Part shown: positions 1-12,032 of the stretch, one piece after another | How positions within the stretch are numbered: the stretch's first letter is position 1 | Layout of the letters: each line of letters begins with the position of its first letter | Assembly: GCA_003255065.1 (NCBI GenBank) | Contig: QAOA01006460.1 | Location: 315,503 to 379,502 of the forward strand | DNA: 64,000 nucleotides | DNA from: Cercis canadensis | Lineage: Eukaryota > Streptophyta > Magnoliopsida > Fabales > Fabaceae | Reading direction: 5' to 3' | The notes under the pieces: generated by a model | Seen by the model: only the letters and a program-made list of their open reading frames with translations | The model's database searches: none | What the model was told of the DNA's origin: nothing | Translations under genes and position numbers: made by a program

Positions 1-2228
1 GCTGACAGATTCCACCTTAACCAAGCTGCATAACCAATCCAGAACGCTGAGTCCTGCCTCCTCTTAATTTAACTTTAAGGCATCTTCCTTCAATTTCCCC
101 AAGATTACTACATCTGGCAGCCAACCATATGCACCCAATGTATTCAAAAAACTGCAAAATTGTCTAAAGCCCATATGATGAACTGCCTCATTGTCTCCCG
201 TATCATGAATTATATTTCTATCGTAGCTCCTGATGGGTGTCATTTACATGTGGATTGGATAGTGTCATTGTCAGTGATCCTGTCAAGGTATATATTATTT
301 GAATTGAAATAAGCGCTAAAATGCAAAGTCAGAGACAGCATGTCTGTGATTTCGAAGTGGACAATTGCTTATTACTGGAACAGACAACAACTTGGATCTT
401 ATTACAGTCATGTAAAATTACCATCACTTGTAATAGAGACTTCAAAACTGAACTTCAGACAACATTATTCACGAGCACAAATAACTTCATCAAGCTCTAA
501 AGTTCAGCAATATAACAAAATGAAATAACATTAAATTTCTGCATAGAGATATACTAAACACATGTCATATGAAACTTTTGCAGATTATTTAGTCTCTTAT
601 GTGAATACTTTTCCAATTGGCTACAAATCTTGCCTCAACTTCTCTGATTCAAATAAAATGAATAAAACCTACAACTAAATTTGTTTGAGTTCATAGGAGT
701 CAGGCATTATGGGATATATCCATCCATCCAGTAGTATATAAATATAGCAATAAACAATTTAGCATTGAAGAAAACTCAGTAATAACCATGACAGAAAATT
801 TAGTCAAATTGACAGATATGACAGACAACATCCATAAAGATTTCCAAGAGAATGTCTGGAGACCTTTCAACTTCATTCACTGCTAATTACCTAAAAATAT
901 TTAAACCTCCCTTTACTTCAGTCATTCCTCAAAGGCTAAGCCTACTGATACTAGTTGAGCTGCATGAGAATCAAAACAAATATATTTATAGTTCTGAATT
1001 CTGAGTCCAACCAGCCTATATAATTTGTATGTATGCCATCCTCTAATAAGTTCATGCATTGCACATTGTCATTAACACTGCTAACTTTCAAGAGAAAACT
1101 GCTTGCCATAATGAAATCTAGCTAAGAAAAATATACAGCTTATGTTGGACAAAATTAAAAGATATGCCTCAAGCATTCAATTTTCTCCTTTTGAAAACGA
1201 AATGCTAGTTGCACTAGCCTTTATTCAGTCTTATTTGGCAGGGAAAGTGAAGAGGTTGTATATGTGCTTCCCACCACCATATGCCAGCCATATAATCATG
1301 AAATTTAATTATGACACTGCCTTCTGTTTACTTTACCACTATTAAATAGTACATGTTTCATTTTTTGCTTATTCAAGACTACCAAAATCATACATATCAA
1401 GAGAAGACTACAGTAACTTTTTCATTGTAGATTTTCCAGAAACAAAAAAACATTTTCTTTTATTAAGAACACACTTCATTCTAAAATATCTAAGAATAAG
1501 CGCTAATATGAAGAAAAACAAGTTTGGCAGTTCAATTGCATTCAACATCATATGTCAAAGGCAATTCAAAAAGCTCTACCCAAAATCAATCTTATTGTTA
1601 TAATGACTTTGAAGCAAGAGTTGAATAAGACACAATAGCTACAGGCATCAACAAATATGGAGGAACCAAAATAGTGGCTCCTGGATTATACAAAAACAAA
1701 AATAAGACGTGCATAAATGGTGTCAACACCAAAAATCAAGATGAATTATAATTTTTCGGCCAACAGAAGGCACCCAAACTTAAAACAAAATCAAGACTGA
1801 AAGAAACTTCCATATTAATTCATGTGCAGATGATTGAAATTACTAACCTGTTTTTGTAGTGCAATCTATTGGGCCGTTCCAAACTCTCCAGGTCAATTCT
1901 TGCCTTCCCTCGTCTCGGAGATGCCATGGACAAGATGTACTATTCCTATTTGAATAGCCCATTACATCTTCGGTTTTGTTTTTCACTTTTTTTTTTATCA
2001 TTTTTTCAACAATCTTATAAAAGGATGCATCAAGAAAGTAGTCACAAAGGATGACTTTTCCAATTGCTGGCAACCAATGCCCAAATTGAAAGAGCACAAA
2101 AATGTGAATACCAGGCCAATACAAGAAAATGCTCAGCACTTTAGCAGAATATTTCTGAAGCAAAGTTAATACTAGAAAAAAATTGAATGCTATTACACCA
2201 TCTCATGATACAAAATCGAGCATCTGTT
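1..2228. other. No recognisable gene; AT-rich DNA downstream of the PPR gene
   Basis: This stretch is AT-rich, and the open frames in it are short with no family I recognise. The minus-strand part next to the PPR gene (about 1843-2228) may include its 3' untranslated region. No tRNA, long repeat or transposon end was identified. Confidence 0.5.
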
Positions 2229-3740
2229 TCAGTTTTCAATCAAACTTGAGTACCTGCTTTTTAATTCTGATGACAAAGCTGCCCTGTTTTGCTTCTGGAG
2301 ACGCTTCCTTACTTTGATGTATACGGGATGATTAGGCTTAAGACCCTTATCAATCATCTCATCAAGAATTTTTCGGGCATGGAGTACATTTCCATGCTTC
2401 ATATGAAGGGCTGCAAGCAAGCTGTAGTTTGCATTGCTTGAATACCTGTGCTTAAAGGAAGAATCAACCACATACTTGTGTGCCTCCTCATGATTCTGTG
2501 ATTCAAAATATGCCCTTATAATCACAGCATGAGTTGAAATACGAGGTTCAATACCCTTCAAAATCATTTTATCCAGAAACTCAGATACTAAATCGAGCTG
2601 GCCATGTTTACATAAGAAATTAATTAGTATTTCAAAGGTAAGTCCATCTGGTAAAACATTGTCTTTCTCCATAGCTACAAGCAATTGGCAAGCTTCAGCA
2701 AATTTTCCATTCTTGCATAAACAACTAATCACCAAATTATAAGAAGTTCTGTTTGGGTCACAACCTTTTTGCTTCATATCTTCTAGCAAATTTTGTGCTA
2801 TCTCGTAAAGATTTCTATTGCACACTTCCCTAATTAAGATATTATAATGATTCACTTTCCTCCCCGCCATCCCTATCAAAGGCTCAGCTATATGAAAGGA
2901 ACCAGAAGCAGCAAACATCTCTATTAATGAACGAACACCCGAAGTTCTACATACCCCACCAACCTGATTTAACACATCCATCACTTTCCCAGAAGATTCC
3001 ATGATAGAAGCCTCGTGCAAACTTAAATTTAGCAAAAACCCAAACGCCTTTGGTCCCAAATGTATACGTCCAAGGTTCAAGTAAGACAAAATATTAACCA
3101 TTGCCTCATAATTTCCCAATTGCCCACAATTGTCAATAACCAAGTTACATATATCTGGATCCCAACAAAGATCAGGATGTGAAGCCTTAAGCCAATCAAA
3201 GAATCGCAATGCTGACACTTTTTCACGAGCTGATAGCTCAAAAATCTGAACAATCAAAGATTTGGATAAAGTTACAATCCTCACATTCAAGCACAACTCG
3301 AAATCACTCACATCAGCTCTAATCAAGTCAATGATTTCGGAAACTTTCTCAGCAGTCGTATGCGGTGTAAAACCATCAAAAGAATCTGAAAACGAACTAA
3401 AACGCCTAGAAATGAAAGGTCTAAGCAAATGGAGCTTCGAGCAATTGTGCCCACCATTAATACAGCATCTACTACTTTGTAAAAAACCAAAAGAATTGGA
3501 AAATGGGTATTTCGTAAGACAAACTGGGGAAGACCCAGTTGAAGAAAACAAGGACTTTAGAGTTTCCGATGAGGCTTTTGTATGAAAAAGGGTGAAATTG
3601 AAGTACGAGTTTGAAGGGGCTTCGATTGAAGCTAGGGTAGTGGGAGAGAGTGGAGGCATTAGAGAGTGAAAGAGCAAAGAGTTAGAAGAGTGATGATTTG
3701 GGAAATACCTGAGCTTCTTGTAGAGGTTTCGAAATCCCAT
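2229..3740 (-). CDS. P-class pentatricopeptide repeat (PPR) protein, probably organellar
   Basis: This is an intronless 503-residue reading frame. Residues 296-470 divide cleanly into five consecutive 35-residue PPR units, starting at VNHYNILI, RTSYNLVI, GLTFEILI, ISTHAVII and NANYSLLA. Each unit has the helix-turn-helix pattern and ends near a G-x-x-P turn such as KGCDPN or KGLKPN. Residues 497-503 form the tail. The first 110 residues are rich in Ser, Phe, Arg and His and poor in acidic residues, which fits a transit peptide. PPR proteins of this class bind single-stranded organellar RNA and act in splicing, stabilisation or translation. No E, DYW or SMR tail is present. The region between residues 120 and 295 probably holds degenerate repeats. 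The start is the first ATG, and the lack of introns is typical of the family. Which organelle and which RNA it serves cannot be read from the sequence. Confidence 0.9.
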   Translation of the reverse strand: MGFRNLYKKLRYFPNHHSSNSLLFHSLMPPLSPTTLASIEAPSNSYFNFTLFHTKASSETLKSLFSSTGSSPVCLTKYPFSNSFGFLQSSRCCINGGHNCSKLHLLRPFISRRFSSFSDSFDGFTPHTTAEKVSEIIDLIRADVSDFELCLNVRIVTLSKSLIVQIFELSAREKVSALRFFDWLKASHPDLCWDPDICNLVIDNCGQLGNYEAMVNILSYLNLGRIHLGPKAFGFLLNLSLHEASIMESSGKVMDVLNQVGGVCRTSGVRSLIEMFAASGSFHIAEPLIGMAGRKVNHYNILIREVCNRNLYEIAQNLLEDMKQKGCDPNRTSYNLVISCLCKNGKFAEACQLLVAMEKDNVLPDGLTFEILINFLCKHGQLDLVSEFLDKMILKGIEPRISTHAVIIRAYFESQNHEEAHKYVVDSSFKHRYSSNANYSLLAALHMKHGNVLHARKILDEMIDKGLKPNHPVYIKVRKRLQKQNRAALSSELKSRYSSLIEN

Positions 3741-4411
3741 GGCAGTGTATAAGGTCTTCGTGTTTGCATCGGCTCAAAGTAGGGGAATGGCACAGAGCAA
3801 GTCAAGCATATGAGGCATACCTCGGAATCGGATGCGTGCCACAGCCCTTGGGTCGGGTGTGACCCGTGACCTGAACTTTGGTATTATCCGTCACTTTCTT
3901 CAAATTTATTGAGACAAGAGTAAACCCCATTTGACTAGATCCTTTATCATTTGGTCTCTGTTAAACTAATATTTTCAATTTGGTCCTCTTTGTTAATACT
4001 CAAGAAATTCATTACCTATTTCTACAATCAAAAGACCATAATACCCCTGCTAAGGTAAACAATCTCCTACATAATCTCTTTAGAGCACACACACAAGAGA
4101 AGGCTTCTCGCACCCCTTTTTCTTGTTCTCTGGTTTTCTCTTCTCCTATCTCCCTAACTTAAGCGTCGGATGTGGTGCCAGAGCTCCGACTCCGGCCTCC
4201 TCTGACCGTCCCACTCTCTTTTATAGATTGCCGACCTCACTTAACTCAGGCAACGACACTCTTAAATTCCAATATTTTCTTAATGGTGATTCAATTTCAA
4301 ACTTGGAATGGGCATTCTTATGTTTAGTAAAAAAAAAAAAAAAAAGAAAAAAAAAAACATGAAATGGTAATTTCATGTTTTGGGAATGCAATAAATGTTC
4401 TCTTTTTTTAA
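3741..4411. other. Intergenic region 5' of the PPR gene
   Basis: This holds the presumed promoter side of the PPR gene (which reads leftward), then an A-rich simple tract around 4329-4357. Open frames here are short and of low complexity. No gene is seen. Confidence 0.4.
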
Positions 4412-4690
4412 CCTATCATTATTAATTTTAGAAAATGACATAAAGTATTTTTATCAAATATAATTAACTTATTTTCTATTTTTTTTTTTGTTACATAACA
4501 GAAAAGAGATTCAAATAAGGGCATTTATTTTTTTTTATGGTTGATTCTAATTCTATTTCATATTAATCTCATAAAATTATCAAACTGTGGAATTGAAATA
4601 GTTATAATATATTTTATATTTGGCCCCCTAAATTTTTTTACAATTTTATATTTAACCCCTAAAGTATTATAATTTGCACTGTCCTCTCTG
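4412..4690. repeat. Left arm of a direct repeat pair (partner 7078-7470)
   Basis: The block starting ACCTATCATTATTAATTTTA recurs at 7078. Similarity continues through the shared stretch TTTATATTT...CCAAAGTATTATAATCTGCA, with small differences. The right copy has about 100 extra bases in the middle. The two arms enclose about 2.4 kb of retrotransposon-like DNA. They could be old LTRs or a duplication made during insertion; clean TG...CA ends were not found. Confidence 0.55.
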
Positions 4691-4699
4691 TTATATTTA

Positions 4700-6500
4700 T
4701 TTTGCCATTGAGGATACTATCAATTTTAAGTTTGGGGTACATGTTTATTTATTTTTCTGTTTTAGGTTATTTAGTTTATGTTATTTTCATTTCATAGTTT
4801 TGTGTATTGAGTGTTAATTAAAAGTTGAAAACCTAGGGCTAATGATAAAATTGATTTTAATTTTTAATAGCTCCTAGAAAATTATGCATGTTGAGTTTGT
4901 ATGTGTGTTTGATTCTTGTGTGATTTTCACTTAGTTTGTGATTCCTTGATATTTTGAGCACATAGCCCTAATCATTAGATTTTCTATGCTTGATTTAGAG
5001 AAAGTTTATGCATGTCTAATAACTCATATGACTTCAAAGAATTCTAGAACTTGCTTGATTTTCACTTGAGGTGAAATCTTAGGCTATACAATATTAGGAA
5101 CATGATTTAGGCCATTTTTAGACCGTTTGAGTCTTTCAAGCTAACATATGCATATTGTTATCCCTAGCTTATCCCATTGAGCCTCATTGAATCTTTACTT
5201 TGTCACCCACAATTTATCTTAGCCCTTAATATTTTTTTCAACTTTTTCCCTTCATTTATAGCATGTGATCATACTAGGGAAAATACTTACAGAAAGCAAT
5301 TTGTTGCTTCTTTGCTTAGCAAAGCAAATAAAAAAATTGAATAAAAAAAAGAAAAGAAATTAGAATGATACACTCATTGTTCATTAAATAAGAAGATAAG
5401 TTTGAAGGTGCAGACATTTTAATAAAAAAAAAAAAACCAAAAGAAGCACAGACAAAAGAAAAAAGAAAGGAAACAAAAGTGGTTGATGAGTTAAAGGTTG
5501 AGAATAAGTTGAGGAAGCTAGTTTGAAAAGTTGGTGCTCTTAGTCCTAGAATGGTTGTGTTATAAGTGGATTGAGTCTCATTGATACCCATTATCCTACC
5601 TTAACCATATGGCCATACATTACAAGCTTATAAAAGTTCTATTGATCTTTGGTGTTATGAATAGCCTATATTAGTGGAGAGTGGCATGAAAAGTAAGCCT
5701 ATGGAATTCTTCAATTTATATATTTAGAAGTCTATTTGCATGTACTAGTTTGTATAAACTTATTTGGATTGCGAGGAGTTAAGTAAAAAGGGCTAAACAC
5801 ACATGCACTCAGAGAATTATAAGTGAGGTGATTTTCGAGTTGTTCATTGGTTTTATTTATGTATTTGTGTGTTTATTTTGTAGGAATTGTAATTTTGGCA
5901 ACTGGTGCAATATTGGTGACAATTGGTGCTAAAAAGGGAATATTTTGGTGTCTAGACCAAGCGGGCCAAACATGTGCAAACTCCACTCTTCATGGCCGAA
6001 GGTAGAGCACCTAGGCGCCCACTCAGAGGGCCTAGGCACCCAAATGTTGAAAAGCCGGCATTTTGAGACCGAGTGGAAGGTGCCTAGGCACCCAACCCCA
6101 GGGCCTAGGCACTAGCTTCGGATTCCTCTTGTGCGTGATTTGACCATTTTCTCCTACTTCTTGTAGGTTTTGATCCTCAATACTTGTCACAATGTAATTA
6201 GACTTTCTAAGACTTATATAAATAGATAAATTAAAGACTAGATTAGGGTTTCTAATTGGTCTAATCTCATAAGTGGAGGATTGAAGAAGAGAGATCGGAG
6301 ACGCAAGGAAGGAAAAGATGACGGCGACGCGGATCTTGCTTCCCAATCAGATTTTCTTCTTCTACTATCTTTCACTTATGTTTAGATTTATCATTAGAAT
6401 ATTTTATTTTATAGTCATGAACTAATTTTCTTTTTAGGGTTACAATGTAGTCTAACTATAAATTGTTATATTTTCTTATAAATAATTAATCTATGGATTT
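4700..6500 (+). mobile_element. Decayed Ty3-like LTR retrotransposon remnant (3' region and LTR-like DNA)
   Basis: Position 4706 onward reads like the downstream non-coding part of Ty3-type elements, where a purine-rich AAGTTTGGGG tract precedes the 3' LTR. A TATA-like block near 6216 (TATATAAATAGA), the following leader with AGGGTTTCTAA, and a stretch around 6405-6460 with ATGAACTAATT resemble the block at 61756-61990 in order and wording. Both therefore look like copies of one LTR family. No gag-pol frame is present. Assignment to Ty3 rests on these family habits, not on protein evidence. Confidence 0.4.
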
Positions 6501-7077
6501 TGTTTTCTAATTGAGTATTCTATTATACTCTTAATGCCTCTATTTAACTGGTCATTAGTTAGAAGATATGTTAATCATAAAAGAAACCGAGAGGAAAATT
6601 ATGTGTCTAGTTCATTGGGTAGAATACCATATATTACATATAGGATAGAGATATACCTACATGGTTTGTGTAGTCAATTAAAGAGATCCATAGACTTGAA
6701 TGAATTTCTGGTTATTAGTGATTCACATAGAGATACAGTGAGTTCATAAATAGGAATATTTTTATTAGACTTTAAGAGAAGCTAGTAAATAAAACATAGA
6801 ATCTTGATTATCAGTTAAGAAGATAATTCTGGATTAAGGATTTAAGTAATGCAACCTGGATTAGTTATGGTGAAATAAAAAATCATAAGCTTTCATTCTA
6901 TAGTTAATTCGTGATTTTTAATTTACTTAAGTTCATTATTGAAATTTCTCGTTCAGATAAAATTAGAATTGACTAATTTATATAATTAATAGCTTTAATC
7001 ATCGTGGGACAAAAACTCACTTTTATTTTATTACTTGTAAGACAATAATGTATATTTGCGCTCTGTTTTCTCACAAC

Positions 7078-7470
7078 ACCTATCATTATTAATTTTAGAA
7101 AATGACATAAAGTATCCTTATTAAATATAATTAACTTATCTTTTGTTTTCTTGTTACATGACAACAAGGAGGTCCGAACTCCATATTTTCTGTATACTAT
7201 CTAAATCTCTAACTACTAGATTACACCTAATGACTTTATAACTAACTTATCTAACATATACAAAATCATATTTCAAATAAGGGCCTTTATTTCTTTTTAT
7301 GGCTGATTATAATTCTATTCCATATTAATCTCGTAAAATTATTAAATTGTGGAATGAAAATAGTTATATTATATATTTCATACTTAAGAATAATTCCATC
7401 TGGTCCCTAATTTTTTTGACAATTTTATATTTGACCTCCAAAGTATTATAATCTGCACAAATTACCAAAC
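7078..7470. repeat. Right arm of a direct repeat pair (partner 4412-4690)
   Basis: This is the longer copy of the repeat described at 4412. It includes a segment around 7166-7270 that is missing from the left arm. It contains no gene. Confidence 0.55.
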
Positions 7471-7586
7471 TATGAAATAAAAATAAACAAAATTCCAATT
7501 TGCTTTCTGTCTATTGATCTTCTAGAATTAATTATGTAACTAGTTTTAGTTATCTTTATTTATAACTTTTAGTCTCGTCTCTTAGC

Positions 7587-9253
7587 CAATGTTTTAAAAA
7601 TCGGACCAATAAGTGAATTGATGTGGCAAAAAATGACCAATTGGATTGCTAGTCGAACCGGTTAAATCAAAGTTTTTTTTAAACTTAAAGATTCACAAAA
7701 AATGAAACATGGAGGATGAAGCACAAATCATCAAACCTAACTCATAAGTGAAAGTCTCGAACTTAAATATTCAAATACATAGTCTCAAAACCATCAAAAC
7801 CAAATACATAAGTAAAATACACAAATTATCAACCATAACCATAAACCAAATACATAAGTCAAATACCCAAACTTTAGCTCATTTTTTCTTCTCAGATTGA
7901 GGAGAATCTTGATTGAACCAAGCATGTGTCTTACTTAAGTCATATTCTCTAAAATTTAAAAAAGAAAGAACAACCAAATCAAATCAAATTAGACAAAGAG
8001 AATACCAAGATTAAATCCTGCATAAGGGACCAAGATAAAAAAAAAAAAATGCAATGGAAGAATTGTTCAGTCTAATTGGAAGAATGACTATGTGAAATTG
8101 GAAGAATCTATTACACATATTGGATATGAAATTTTGGTTTCAAATTGTTTAGTCTAATTTCTTTAAGCCAATAATTAATAACAATGAATTTCTTTTTTCT
8201 TATCTGAAAACAGTACTACTTTTCAACAAGCAAAGAAATAAAAGCTTGCAGCATCATGAAGCTAGATCATAGACTCAAATAAAGAAAAAAAATATAGTGA
8301 GTCTGAACTATTATTCTGTTCAGCTAGGACAAGAGCCAGCAAATTTATAAGGCCATTTAAATCACATTATACAATTAGAGAGACACAAATGTCCCATAAC
8401 AGGATAAATCCAAGCTTGCCTTTGGCAGAGAATGCAAATTATGAGAAAAAGGTTGATATAATCTCTCTTAGTTTTCTAGCATTCTGCAAATATAATCATA
8501 CATTGACATCAATCTTTTGTTATTGCCAATAGCAATTAGAATTGTAATATTCATTTCATAAACTTAAAATTTGCTTATACATTACAACCACCAGACAGCA
8601 AGTAGTACAACTTACGCGTTAAAATATCAAAGGAATTATAAGTTATACATGATAAAGCTGTTTCAGATTATCCCAAAAGGGCAGCATATAATCATCTCCC
8701 AATTTAACCGCCTTATCCAAGAAAAGAAAAAAGACGAAGAAGAAAGCACAAGCAAAGAAAACATGGCACTATTAATTAATGCAATTGTTCCATAAATTCA
8801 GCACACCCGAAATAACCAATGACAACCTAGAAAACAACGATCAAAACCCAGAAAAAAAATCATTGAGGCAGTCAATGAAAAAGCAGTAAATGTTGTGCTG
8901 ATCCTTACTGTTGAAATTACTAGTTGCAGGGGGCAGAAGAGAATAGCAAGAGGTTGAAATGTTGAAGCCTTGAAGGTTGTATGCGGAGGCCGGAGACAAC
9001 GAGGGAGAGTGAGTCAATGAGGGAGGAAGGGATTTGGGGAAAAATGAAGAAGCAACTTGAAAAGGAAGGAGGGTCAGTGTTTCAAAGGTCCAAAAACAAC
9101 AATGTTTCTGAAGAAAAACTAAAAAAAAAAAAATTGTGAACCGGCCAGTTATTTGAAACCAATACTAGTTCGCACTGGTTTTATCCCTTTAACTAAGTTA
9201 TTTTTTAAACCAAGTGCTGATCTGATTGGTCCAATTCAATTTTTAAAACATTA
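7587..9253. mobile_element. Complete non-autonomous hAT-type DNA transposon
   Basis: The element begins CAATGTTTTAAAAATCGGAC and ends TTTTTAAAACATTA, so its ends are inverted repeats (CAATGTTTTAAAAAT against TAATGTTTTAAAAAT). GGACCAAT follows inside both ends, offset by a short indel. The 8-bp sequence CTCTTAGC flanks it on both sides (7579-7586 and 9254-9261), as expected for hAT insertion. Subterminal AACCGG motifs lie near both ends (about 7657 and 9139). The 1667-bp interior has no transposase frame, so movement would need a transposase in trans. The block at 7690-7890 recurs in diverged form at 15700-15970. Confidence 0.8.
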
Positions 9254-9261
9254 CTCTTAGC

Positions 9262-10081
9262 TCATTAGAAAAAATTCCTAGTTCTGCCCTGGTAATTTGG
9301 AAGAGGTGTTTGAGTCAATCTGTTATGTTGTTAAACAACACATTCAATTTGAGTTTTGACACTAGCCCTTGTCACTACAACCCCTATCCCCTAAGACAAA
9401 ATAGCAATTTATAAACATTAGGTTAATGTTATTACTTCAATAGCATTAATCGTTAGTTAATTTTGCACATGTTAAATATTAGCTAATATGGCATGGTTAT
9501 ACATAATTTGTTCACATTAAATTATGTTGTGCATCTCATTAATCACTTGGTTCACCAAGAAAGTATAGGTTCACCAAAAATAAAAAAGTAATCACTTCCA
9601 TGTCATTCTAGAGTCAAATGCACATCAACAAAACAATCACTAAAATAGTCTAAAAAAGTCCTCAAAACTTATGAATTTCATATTCCAACCAAAATCACAG
9701 CCAAATTACCAAAAAAAATCAAATGCACATCTAAATTCTACTTCCTTCAAATAATGAGCACGATTGGTATAGCTCCTGGTAAATCTTCTATGCTTGCTTG
9801 TGGTCATGGCAATTGTTGCCATATCATTTTAATAATTGACTAACTATTCGAGCACAAAAATTTCCTATGCTTGGAATGATCATCCAGAAACAATTAAACT
9901 ATGAACTATAACTTCTTTGAACGATTAGAAATAAGGTGTTGACATTCATTGGGTGAAAATCCTAAGAAGACAATGGCAGCATAAAGTTACAATTTTTTCT
10001 TCTTTTTTTTTTTTTTTGGGCTAAATCACATTCCTAAACTAAAATATACATAAAAATGGAGACTAACTAAAACTAAAATGC
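9262..10081. other. Intergenic, 3' flank of the histone gene
   Basis: AT-rich DNA with no recognisable gene. A T-rich tract near 10000 lies just downstream of the histone stop codon and is probably in its 3' untranslated region. Confidence 0.4.
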
Positions 10082-10934
10082 TCAAGCTTTCTTGGGAGAC
10101 TTGGTGGCCTTAGAGGGAGATTTAGGCTCTTTTGTGGCCTTGTCGGTCTTCTTTGGCAATAGAACAGGATTTATGTTGGGAAGAACACCACCATGGGCTA
10201 TTGTTACCCCAGCAAGTAATTTCCCAAGTTCTTCATCATTTCTCACAGCTAGCAGAACATGTCTTGGGATTATCCTGTTCTTCTTGTTATCTCGAGCTGC
10301 ATTACCAGCCAATTCCAGCACCTGCACCAACCAATTTTACACAATCAAATTTTAACATTGTTGCTCAACAATTCCCTTCAAATTAAGCTAAGCTTCCACA
10401 TTCTACCACTAGTTACAGAAAACAAATCCCTTCCCTTTAAATCCACAATAGCGGGAATTGGATATTCAATAACTGAATTAAATTCACTTTCTTCCACATG
10501 AATTATTACTATCGAAATCAACCCAAGAAAGAATTTAACAGTTTCATTACATAAATTTCTTTTCTTTCCTATATTCTCAAGCAAGTTTTCACACAGAACC
10601 CAAAATTGAGAGAGATTTTTCAGTCACACTAACACTAATTAAAGATCTGCTGCGTTGACCGTGTAATTGAATCATAATTTTGGAGACAAAGAAAAATGAA
10701 ACCAAGTGAAGTGAATTAAATTACCTCAGCAGCCAAGTATTCTAGGACGGCGGCCAAGTACACCGGAGCACCGGTTCCGACACGCTGAGAGTACCTCCCT
10801 TTCTTCAAATAGCGCCCAATTCTTCCAACGGGAAACTGGAGACCTGCCTTCACAGACCTAGATATAGGCTTCTTCTTGGGGCCTCCACCTTTTCTTCCTC
10901 CGGCACCTTTCCTCAGCTTTCCGCCGGTATCCAT
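10082..10934 (-). CDS. Histone H2A.W (heterochromatic H2A variant), two exons
   Basis: Exon 1 is 10725-10934 (70 codons) and exon 2 is 10082-10321 (79 codons plus stop), joined by a GT-AG intron of 403 bp. The spliced product is 149 residues. Exon 1 starts [15 protein letters not shown] and holds the start of the histone fold, including [20 protein letters not shown]. Exon 2 continues with [34 protein letters not shown] and the acidic-patch and docking region. The C-terminal tail is long and basic with two S/T-P-type motifs, SPSK and KSPKK. The KSPKK tail marks the plant H2A.W class, which is deposited in nucleosomes of pericentromeric and transposon chromatin and binds linker DNA. The GNAARDNK region and the lack of a C-terminal SQEF motif argue against H2A.Z and H2A.X. 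The intron position is usual for plant H2A genes. All core residues look intact, so this is probably a working gene. Confidence 0.95.
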
Positions 10935-11603
10935 CTAGCTCACTCACCGGCAACGGCAACCCACACTCGCCGGTAACGGCAACCCGATAGTCGCAGTGAT
11001 GATCAAAATTGGCTAGCAACCGGCAGGGAATGATACATGATGATGATGCCGATTGCGAAGATTTTATACAGATTCTGGACGATAATAAGGATATGAAAGT
11101 GAAGAATCTGGACGTTAGATCTGAGATTATCAACGGCTATGAGTGATTCCATTAGCAATCCGTGTGGTTTGAAGTGGACCAATGGGACGCGAGTATCCTC
11201 CCACTTTTTTTTTTCCTTTTTTTTATTGGCTGAGTGATATTCTTCCATTTAAATTTATGTCTTTTGCAACAAAAATCCTTTCAATTTCCCTCTTATGTTA
11301 ACTCTTCTCACCTTTTCCCCCTAAGACAAAATGTGACTTCATAAAAAAAAAAAGGTTAAAATTGTAAAAGGGAATTTTTTTGTCAAACGTAGGATATATT
11401 TTTTTAAGTTTATATTTATGTTTAGTTAATTATTCAATACAACAAATCACATTGATACTATATGTTCCACATATGTTAGATTTGGGTATCACATTCTCTC
11501 CCACAGAAAAAGAAAAAAGAATGTCTATTTCTAAATTTCCTAAAACAGAACCAAACATTGTAGGATAAGAGAGTTGGAGGCATAGTGATATACTTATTTG
11601 GTG
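10935..11603. other. Intergenic, promoter side of H2A.W
   Basis: This lies upstream of the leftward-reading histone gene. Short open frames here have no recognisable family. A T-rich run occurs near 11207-11223. No other feature is seen. Confidence 0.35.
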
Positions 11604-11606
11604 TTA

Positions 11607-12029
11607 GGTAGTGTTTGGTATCAGAAATGTTTTAACATTCATAAAAAAGTGAGGATGGAAATATTTTTTCTTTATGTTGAATACAAGTTGTAAAAATTTA
11701 TGTATGAGAATGTAAGATTCTCAAGAATAGATTTTGACCTCTATTTCCACAAAAACATTCCCATCTAGAGAGGTAGGAACATTTTTATTCCTAGAAATGT
11801 GCATTGTTGGGCCACCATGGGTGGAGATTGTTGGACACTGCCGACCACCACCTGCTGCTGCCCACCGACCAGTGATCAGCTGCAGACAATGGTACCATAT
11901 TCTCAAGAATGTTAAGTGTGTACCAAACTTGAGAATGTTATATTCCCATAAATATAGGTGAGAATGAAAATTTCCAAGAACGTTAACATTCCCATAAATA
12001 AAAATTCGTAACTTATTCCAAACACTACC
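11607..12029. mobile_element. Tourist-like MITE (PIF/Harbinger type)
   Basis: The 423-bp element begins GGTAGTGTTTGGTA and ends TCCAAACACTACC, a terminal inverted repeat of the PIF/Harbinger style. It is flanked by the trinucleotide TTA on both sides (11604-11606 and 12030-12032), which is the target duplication of that superfamily. The interior has inverted-looking blocks with TTCTCAAGAAT and no transposase, so it depends on an autonomous partner. A related but one-ended fragment lies at 17112. Confidence 0.75.
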
Positions 12030-12032
12030 TTA

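Noticed and set aside
2229..3740. Overlapping gene on the opposite strand (3262-3585)
   Set aside because: It is a shadow frame of the PPR gene with no start context or family features.
10092..10501. Plus-strand genes over the histone locus
   Set aside because: They are antisense shadows of the H2A.W exons and intron.
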